A stretch of 8,188 bases of DNA, from contig CATJRT010000275.1 of assembly GCA_949742895.1 (NCBI GenBank), positions 1 to 8,188 of the forward strand, given 5' to 3'. This DNA is from an uncultured Eubacteriales bacterium (GTDB taxonomy: Bacteria > Bacillota_A > Clostridia > Oscillospirales > Oscillospiraceae). Below the pieces are notes generated by a model. It was not told the origin of the DNA. It saw only the letters and a list, made by a program, of their open reading frames with translations, and did no database searches. Below are positions 1 to 5,200 of this stretch, in pieces. A program made the position numbers and the translations under genes. The first letter of the stretch is position 1. Each line of letters opens with the position of its first letter.

Positions 1-46
1 AAAGCATAATCGGCCACGTCCTCACCCCCAAACGATAAAAAAATTA

Positions 47-68
47 GGCCACACATGGCCGTGTGGCC
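47..68. terminator. Perfect 8-bp inverted repeat, possible terminator
   Basis: GGCCACAC (47-54) and GTGTGGCC (61-68) pair perfectly around a six-base loop. Read on the minus strand the stem is followed by TAATTTTTTT (positions 46 down to 37), the form of an intrinsic terminator; read on the plus strand the stem follows an A-rich tract and has no good T run after it. No minus-strand gene is recognisable to its right, so its job is unclear. It may end stray antisense transcription from the transporter region, or act as a weak terminator for a gene left of the window. An in-frame TAA at 7-9 could be the end of such a gene, but nothing more can be said. Confidence 0.4.
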
Positions 69-121
69 TTGTGTAACCTAATAATAATGGCTGCCATTGG
101 AAAAACTTTTTGCCTCCAGCC

Positions 122-150
122 TTGCAACCGGGGCGGCGGCGTGTTAAAAT
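122..150 (+). promoter_or_regulatory. Probable sigma-70-type promoter of the ZIP transporter gene
   Basis: A TTGCAA box (122-127) and a TAAAAT box (145-150) are separated by exactly 17 bases. The -10 box matches the consensus at five of six positions and the -35 box at four of six. Transcription would begin near 157, giving an untranslated leader of about 45 nt before the ATG at 202. The spacer is unusually GC-rich, a run of G and C triplets. No recognisable metal-responsive operator or riboswitch was seen in the short leader. Confidence 0.5.
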
Positions 151-201
151 ATAAAAACCTGCGCAAACGGGCGGGAATTTACACGGTAGGAGCCGCATAC
201 C

Positions 202-984
202 ATGCACCCCATTTTATTTGTTGTTTTGCTGACCGCCGCTACCGGTGTGGGCGGTTTGGCTCTGGGCGGAGGATTAGCCGCCCTGCTGAAGCGGGAGTCT
301 CCCCGGGGGACCGCCTTGCTACTCAGCTTCACTGCCGGATTGATGGTGTCCATCGTGGCGCTGGACATGGTTCCCGAGGCGATGGAGGCCGCAGGAGACC
401 AGCTGATCACGGTGCCGCTGTTCCTGGTGGCTGGCTTCGGGGTCACCTTTCTGCTCAACTGCTGGATTGATAAAAGTGCCCATCACGAGGACGAAAACGC
501 CCCCCACCACTGCGCCTGCGGCCATCATGACCTGCACACGGCGGGAATCGTCCTGGCGGCGGCAGTGGCCCTGCACAACGTCCCGGTGGGGATGGCGGTA
601 GGGGCTACGGTGGCGGTTCAGGGTATTTGCTACGCCAGCGTGCTGGCGGCAGTGACCATCGGTTTGCACAATCTGCCGGAGGGCATGAGTATTGCCATTC
701 CCCTGCTGCACGATGGGTCGAAAACTATCTCAGCTATTTTTGTGGCGGCGCTCAGCGGCGTGCCCACGGTGCTGGGAGCCATCGCGGGCTACTTGGTGGG
801 CAATCAGGCGCCTATGGCCCTGGCTGCCGCCCTGGGATTGGCAGGGGGCGCCATGCTGTACGTGGTATTTTTTGAGCTGCTGCCTGAGTCGGGCCTGCAA
901 TGGAGGTCCAAGTGGACGATCCTGGCCACGGTGGTGGGATTTGCCCTGGGAGTGGGGCTGATTTTCAGCCATGGGCATCATTGA
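202..984 (+). CDS. ZIP-family metal transporter with altered TM4 motif
   Basis: This is a 260-residue membrane protein of the ZIP family (ZupT/GufA-like), which moves divalent metals such as zinc, iron or manganese into the cytoplasm. About eight hydrophobic segments can be seen. A histidine-, cysteine- and acid-rich loop (residues about 94-112, with HH, HHCACGHH and a final H) lies between TM3 and TM4, and the protein ends HGHH. TM2 has a D55...PE59 segment, TM5 carries the family motif H156-N-L-P-E160-G, and TM6 carries an FFELLPE motif. In TM4 the equivalent motif is H125-N-V-P-V129-G, so the glutamate that normally bridges the two metal sites is valine. The ATG at 202 is preceded by TAGGAG (187-192) at nine bases spacing. 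The gene stands alone, with its own promoter and terminator; the substrate cannot be read from the sequence. Family assignment is firm, the metal is not. Confidence 0.93.
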   Translation: MHPILFVVLLTAATGVGGLALGGGLAALLKRESPRGTALLLSFTAGLMVSIVALDMVPEAMEAAGDQLITVPLFLVAGFGVTFLLNCWIDKSAHHEDENAPHHCACGHHDLHTAGIVLAAAVALHNVPVGMAVGATVAVQGICYASVLAAVTIGLHNLPEGMSIAIPLLHDGSKTISAIFVAALSGVPTVLGAIAGYLVGNQAPMALAAALGLAGGAMLYVVFFELLPESGLQWRSKWTILATVVGFALGVGLIFSHGHH

Positions 985-1025
985 AAAAACAGCGGCGTCC
1001 GCCTGGACGCCGCTGTCAGTTTTTC
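985..1025. terminator. Intrinsic terminator after the ZIP gene, works on both strands
   Basis: CAGCGGCGTCC (990-1000) pairs perfectly with GGACGCCGCTG (1005-1015) over a GCCT loop, an 11-bp GC-rich stem starting five bases after the ZIP stop codon. On the plus strand the T run (1020-1024) starts four bases after the stem. On the minus strand the stem is followed at once by TTTTT (complement of 985-989), so it is if anything a better terminator for transcripts arriving from the convergent AraC-type gene. Confidence 0.85.
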
Positions 1026-1055
1026 AAAAAAGTCTGCCCTGGGGCAGACTTTTTT
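1026..1055. terminator. Palindromic bidirectional terminator
   Basis: AAAAAAGTCTGCCC (1026-1039) and GGGCAGACTTTTTT (1042-1055) form a perfect inverted repeat with T tracts on both strands. It lies between the convergent ZIP and AraC-type genes and would stop transcription from either side. It directly follows another hairpin, making a tandem insulator 40 bases from the end of the AraC-type gene. Confidence 0.88.
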
Positions 1056-1094
1056 GCGTATGTTCGGAGTGCGTATAGAAATGCCGGTCCGGTG

Positions 1095-1901
1095 CTATTT
1101 GTCCGGTTCTGCATTGGCGTTGAAGGCTAAACGGTACTGTTTAGGGGTTTCGCCGTATTCATTGCGAAAAGCGGTGGAAAAATGCCCCGGATTGGAAAAG
1201 CCAAGCTGGGAGGCGATTTCTGCGATGGAGAGGGAGGAGGTCTCCAGATAGCGCTTGGACTCCTCCAGACGCAGGAATTCAAAATGCTTCTTGGGCGTGG
1301 TGTTTAGCTTCCGCATAAAAATATTACGCAGAGTTCGTTCCTCTACATTCAAATAGGCGCACAGCTCGCCCACGGAAAAGCGGGAGATATTTTCCCGCAT
1401 ATACAGCACCGCTGAACTGAGAAGACGGTGTGTTTGAGGGCCTGTCCCCTCCTGAATCATTTGATAGCAGGAGTAATAGAGCGACTGGAACAGCGCGGCT
1501 GCACTGCGCAGGCGCTCTTGCTTAATGTCTCGCATGGCGGCCGCGCACAGGCTCAGGACAGGGTTGCCCAGCGTAAGCAAGTAGACCTTGTTGGGGGTAA
1601 AGATCATATGGGGGGTTTTGAATTCAAAGAGCCAGAAGTTCCATTTCGGTCCGGAGCAATGGTAATGGAGGTTGTGTGCGGCATTGACAATCACCAGGCT
1701 GTTCGGTCCCACCATCATCTGCTTATCGTCCACCATGAAGCTCCCGGCGCCTTCCATCGTATAGATGAAGATGTATTTGTCGGGTTCGATGATTCTGTGG
1801 GTGGCAGCGTAACCCTGCTCAGTGAACAGCTTATAGATAGCCCGGACAGCCATTGGATCGGTAAATTTCCAATCCCTTGTCATATAAACATCTTGATACA
1901 T
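1095..1901 (-). CDS. AraC/XylS-family transcriptional regulator
   Basis: This 268-residue cytoplasmic regulator has the usual two-part AraC layout. Residues about 20-100 form a cupin-like sensing domain, with the YIFIYTMEGAGSF strand, the VGPNSLVIVNAAHNLHYH segment and a WNFWLFEF strand. The C-terminal hundred residues hold two helix-turn-helix motifs: SVGELCAYLNVEERTLRNIF, then SIAEIASQLGFSNPGHFSTAF, followed by the family hallmark GETPKQYR. The start at 1899-1901 is preceded by an AGGGGA element (complement of 1909-1914) seven bases away; an ATG six codons further in is possible but has no visible ribosome site. It is transcribed away from the large sialidase gene and shares an interlocked promoter with it, so it probably regulates that gene in response to a sugar or glycan fragment. 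The ligand is unknown. Family certain, target inferred. Confidence 0.93.
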   Translation of the reverse strand: MYQDVYMTRDWKFTDPMAVRAIYKLFTEQGYAATHRIIEPDKYIFIYTMEGAGSFMVDDKQMMVGPNSLVIVNAAHNLHYHCSGPKWNFWLFEFKTPHMIFTPNKVYLLTLGNPVLSLCAAAMRDIKQERLRSAAALFQSLYYSCYQMIQEGTGPQTHRLLSSAVLYMRENISRFSVGELCAYLNVEERTLRNIFMRKLNTTPKKHFEFLRLEESKRYLETSSLSIAEIASQLGFSNPGHFSTAFRNEYGETPKQYRLAFNANAEPDK

Positions 1902-1936
1902 TCTACCATCCCCTATTTTTTATAACTTTGCTTTTT

Positions 1937-1965
1937 ATTATAAAATTTCGTGGAAAAATTGTCAA
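1937..1965 (-). promoter_or_regulatory. Consensus promoter of the AraC-type gene
   Basis: On the minus strand TTGACA (complement of 1960-1965) and TATAAT (complement of 1937-1942) are separated by exactly 17 bases, a perfect match to the sigma-70/SigA consensus. Transcription would begin near 1930, giving a leader of about 29 nt that contains the ribosome site. The unusually perfect match suggests strong basal expression unless repressed. The surrounding DNA is very AT-rich, which raises the chance of a fortuitous -10 box but not of the full combination. Confidence 0.8.
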
Positions 1966-1987
1966 GAAAAATGAAAAAATACATAAT
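1959..1987 (+). promoter_or_regulatory. Probable promoter of the sialidase gene, overlapping the divergent one
   Basis: TTGTCA (1959-1964) and CATAAT (1982-1987) are spaced by 17 bases, each matching the consensus at five of six positions. The -35 box overlaps that of the AraC-type gene by five base pairs (1960-1964), and the two -10 boxes lie at equal distance on either side. Transcription would start near 1994, leaving an approximately 260-nt leader before the ATG at 2255. Polymerase could probably not occupy both promoters at once, a common arrangement for a regulator and its target. Confidence 0.6.
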
Positions 1988-1993
1988 AAATTC

Positions 1994-2254
1994 TGAAAAT
2001 ATAACTCTGTTTTCTCATAACTATAAATTATTCCCTTTTTTGTATTTACATTATGAAGAAAAAATGGTTAAATATAACTGACCCAAAAAAATCTGGTTGC
2101 AAAATCGGAAGAGGTTGTTCAAAGTCGTCGTTGAGTCGTTTCCGTGAGGTAAGACCTTACTTTATGTCCATAGGTCGGGGGGACTATGGACGCGCTTTGC
2201 GAACGGCTTCGCGCCGCACGGCTAGTTAAAAGAATATATGAAAGGATGACGAGC
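1994..2254 (+). promoter_or_regulatory. Long 5' leader of the sialidase gene with hairpins
   Basis: The stretch between the predicted start site and the ATG is AT-rich to about 2100, then becomes GC-rich and structured. GTCCATAG (2166-2173) pairs perfectly with CTATGGAC (2184-2191) over a G-rich ten-base loop. Just downstream GCGAA (2199-2203) pairs with TTCGC (2208-2212) over a CGGC loop. GTCGTT occurs twice, eight bases apart (2127-2132, 2135-2140), and could be half-sites for a regulator, although this is weak. The ribosome site AAAGGA (2241-2246) lies outside the hairpins, eight bases before the ATG. I do not recognise a known riboswitch class (c-di-GMP-I, T-box and others were considered) and there is no terminator-like T run. 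Confidence 0.4.
2053..2229 (+). CDS. Marginal 58-codon ORF in the leader (doubtful)
   Basis: An ATG at 2053 opens a frame that closes at TAA 2227-2229, just before the sialidase ribosome site, and would encode a strongly basic 58-residue peptide rich in Lys, Arg and Ser with two cysteines (GCKIGRGC). It spans nearly the whole leader, including both hairpins. It has no Shine-Dalgarno sequence; the upstream bases are T-rich (cccttttttgtatttacatt). The peptide has no recognisable domain, signal peptide or stall motif. It could be a leader peptide that couples translation to the structures, but chance is at least as likely. Confidence 0.15.
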   Translation: MKKKWLNITDPKKSGCKIGRGCSKSSLSRFREVRPYFMSIGRGDYGRALRTASRRTAS

Positions 2255-5200
2255 ATGAAGAAAAAAACATGGTCCCGGTTCCTATCACTGCTTCTGGCTG
2301 CCATGATGGTCGTGTCCTGCCTGCCGCTGACTGTGCTGGCGGCGGAAGGGGATGGCGGGGCAACGTTACACTACCTTGGCCTGAATGACGGCGGCTGGAT
2401 TGACAGCCCCACTCCGCTGGACATCCAGCTTTATAACACGGATGGGTCTGCGGCTGCCAGCATAACCAGCGGCGCGAAGTACGGCATCGTCTGCAATGGG
2501 AAGATGATGAGTTCTCCGTACTCTGTCGGCGCCAATCAGGTCGTTTACCGCGCTGATTTTGTGAGTGGCAACCTGAGCAAAGCCGCGTATCAGTTCACCT
2601 TTACGGAAACGAACGGCGGCTACACCATCGGCGCCAACAAACCTGATCATTACCTGACCCACGAAGTGGTGGATGCGACCTATACCAATGGAGACTCCTG
2701 CACCGCCTATGTGCTGCGTCAGGAGGCCGAGATCTTCAACATCGCCCCTGTGGAGGGAGCCTCCGGTTCCTACCACATCTGGGTTGGAGAGGCCGGCGGC
2801 GAGGTAGAGCCCTCTACACCGGTGGAGAGTACCGAGCCTGAGCAGCCGTCCACACCTGTGGAAACCGCCGGGCCTACCGAGCCTGTGGAAACTGACAAGC
2901 CTGGGCAGCCCGCCAGCGCCTTCAAGGCCCAGCTGGGCAGCGACGCCAACTTTAATGGCGATATCGTGGAGCTGAGCAATGCGCTGTATACCTTTACAGC
3001 GAACGGCGCGGCGTATACCGTTTCCAACGGGGACGTGTACCTGAATATTGTGGCCGGTAAAAACGCGTACCCTAATGGCAGCAACGCCGGGCTTGTCGCA
3101 AAGGTCGAATTTTACAACGGTCAGTTTTTCATCTCCAATAACCAGGGCAGATACCTCGCGTTTATGGGCACCAAGAAGTTTGACGCTGGGAACGCCGCAT
3201 CCTGTGAAAACCTGGGTGATGTGTATAAGTTCAGCCTGTTCCGGCCCGCAGCGGGGGATGAGGACTCCTCTGAGGAGATCGACGGCTATGTCCGCCTGAC
3301 CAGCCTGGATCAGGTTAAGGACGGCGGCAAGTACCTGATCGCCTCCAAGGCCGCCGACGGTATTTGGCACATCCTGTATCCCTCTGCGAGCGGTACAGAC
3401 CCCTATGCCCACGTGGCCAAGGTGGTGGACCCCAACGCCAAGCCGCCTGCCCCCACTTCGGGCGAAAAAATCGCCAAGATGCTCGATAGCGGCGTGGCCG
3501 ACAACACCTGGGTGTTTACCGGCGGCGCAGCCGTAGAGGGCAACTTTGAACAGACCGGCGGCCAGCGCAATTACATGGGCCACTTTGAGGAGTCCATCCG
3601 CTGGACCGGTACTGCCACCGAGGGCGAAAACTCCAACGGTTTCTCCACTGGCCGCCAGCGCTACACCGTCAACACCGCCTGCTCCGGCCAGACCCTGAAC
3701 GATGTGGTCAGCAACTGGGATTCCGCCGTGGCGCGGTATAACCCCCGGGCCGTGGTGTACATGGTGGGCCAGGAGGACGCGAATAGCGAAACCTTCCGCG
3801 CCGACCTGGAGAGCTTCGTGAGCAAGTCTCTGACCTTGCGGGACGGCAATGGTTTTGCCGTCATCCAGAAGTCCTGGGACGGCAGCCTGGCCAACCTGGA
3901 CGCCATCGCCGATGAAGTGCTGGCCTCCTACGCCGACACTGAGGCATATGCCCGCATCGCCGTGGTGGAGCACACCGGTGTGTCCGCCTTGGACGCGGCC
4001 GGACATTTGGCCATCGCCAACCAGCTCCTGGCGGCGCTGTTCAAGCGCAGCGGCGTGTCTGTCCAGAGCCTGACTGAGGCGGACCGCCCCGAGAAGTACC
4101 TGAAGGACGCTCCCACTGTTGCGTGGGCTGACGGCGTGATGACCATCACCCTGTCCGGTAGCTTCACCTACGAGGTGCGGCTGGACAGCGGCGTAACCGT
4201 CAGTGGCTCCGGCACCGACTCTGCTGCTGTTACTGATCTGCCCAGCGGCGAAGCCTATACGCTTGTCACCCGTAGCGAGGACGGCGCGACCCAGTACAAG
4301 ACCCTCACAGGCACGGTGGGCGGCGGACTCGGTGAGCCTGAGCTGACTGCGGCTCAGCAGAAGATCGCCGGCCTGGTGCATGGGAAGAAGCCTCTGACCT
4401 GGCTGTTCATGGGCGATTCCATCACCCACGGTTGCGCCCACACTCTGGGCTACGACTCTGTGTCTCAGATTTTCGACAAGTATCTGGATATGCTGGACCG
4501 GCCTGAGGATGTAGTGATCAACACTGCCGTGTCCAGCGCCGACTCCGCCGGCACCCTGCGGGCCATCCAGTACCGTATGGAGCAGTTCGGCGCACCCGAC
4601 GTGGTCTCTATCATGCTGGGCACCAACGATGCCTCTGTGATCAAGGACACTGCCGCCTACAAGCAGAACCTTGAGAGCATCATCGCGAAGATCCGCGAGG
4701 TGAACCCCAACGTGGTCATCATCCTGCGTTCTCCCACTGCTCTGATCACCGACTCCGGCAATGCCCGCTATGAATGCGGCCTGAAGTACGGCGCAATGAT
4801 GAAGCAGATCGCGGACGCCGATCCCGAAAACATCATTTACCTGGAGCAGTACAGCGCCATGCAGGAAGCCCTGAATACCTACTCCTGGATGAAGGCGGGC
4901 AACCCCAAGGCCCTGATGAGCGACTGGCTGCATCCCGGCGCGCTGGGCCACGTGATTATGGCCAAGAACTTCATCAAGGCCATCGGCCTGTGGACTGAGG
5001 ACACTGCCATCTCCAACCTGGACTACGTCCTCACCAGCCCCGAAGCCTCCAGCGTCAGCGTGGAAGCCGGCCTGACGGTCAGCGACGGAGTCCTTTCCCT
5101 GAACGTCTCCGCGCTGGGCAGCGATTTGGGTCAGACCACCCTGTCCGCCACGAAGGACGGTCAGACCTGGTCCGTCACCGCTCCGGCGGGCGAGGACCTG

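Noticed and set aside
22..207. 61-codon minus-strand frame left of the ZIP gene
   Set aside because: It overlaps the ZIP start, its promoter and the 47-68 hairpin, has no ribosome site, and its sequence looks like no protein family.
1428..1925. 165-codon plus-strand frame antisense to the AraC-type gene
   Set aside because: The minus strand encodes an unmistakable AraC-family protein with both helix-turn-helix motifs; the plus frame has no domain and no ribosome site.
2100..2254. Known riboswitch in the sialidase leader (c-di-GMP-I considered because of the GC-rich paired region)
   Set aside because: The conserved core sequences of that class are absent and the two hairpins do not form its arrangement.
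2255..2341. Lipoprotein signal: V-V-S-C22 within the signal peptide fits a loose lipobox
   Set aside because: A longer hydrophobic stretch continues past the Cys to VLA/AEG, a standard signal peptidase I site, and -3 is Val instead of the usual Leu. Predicted SLH anchoring also makes a lipid anchor unnecessary. It is not fully excluded.
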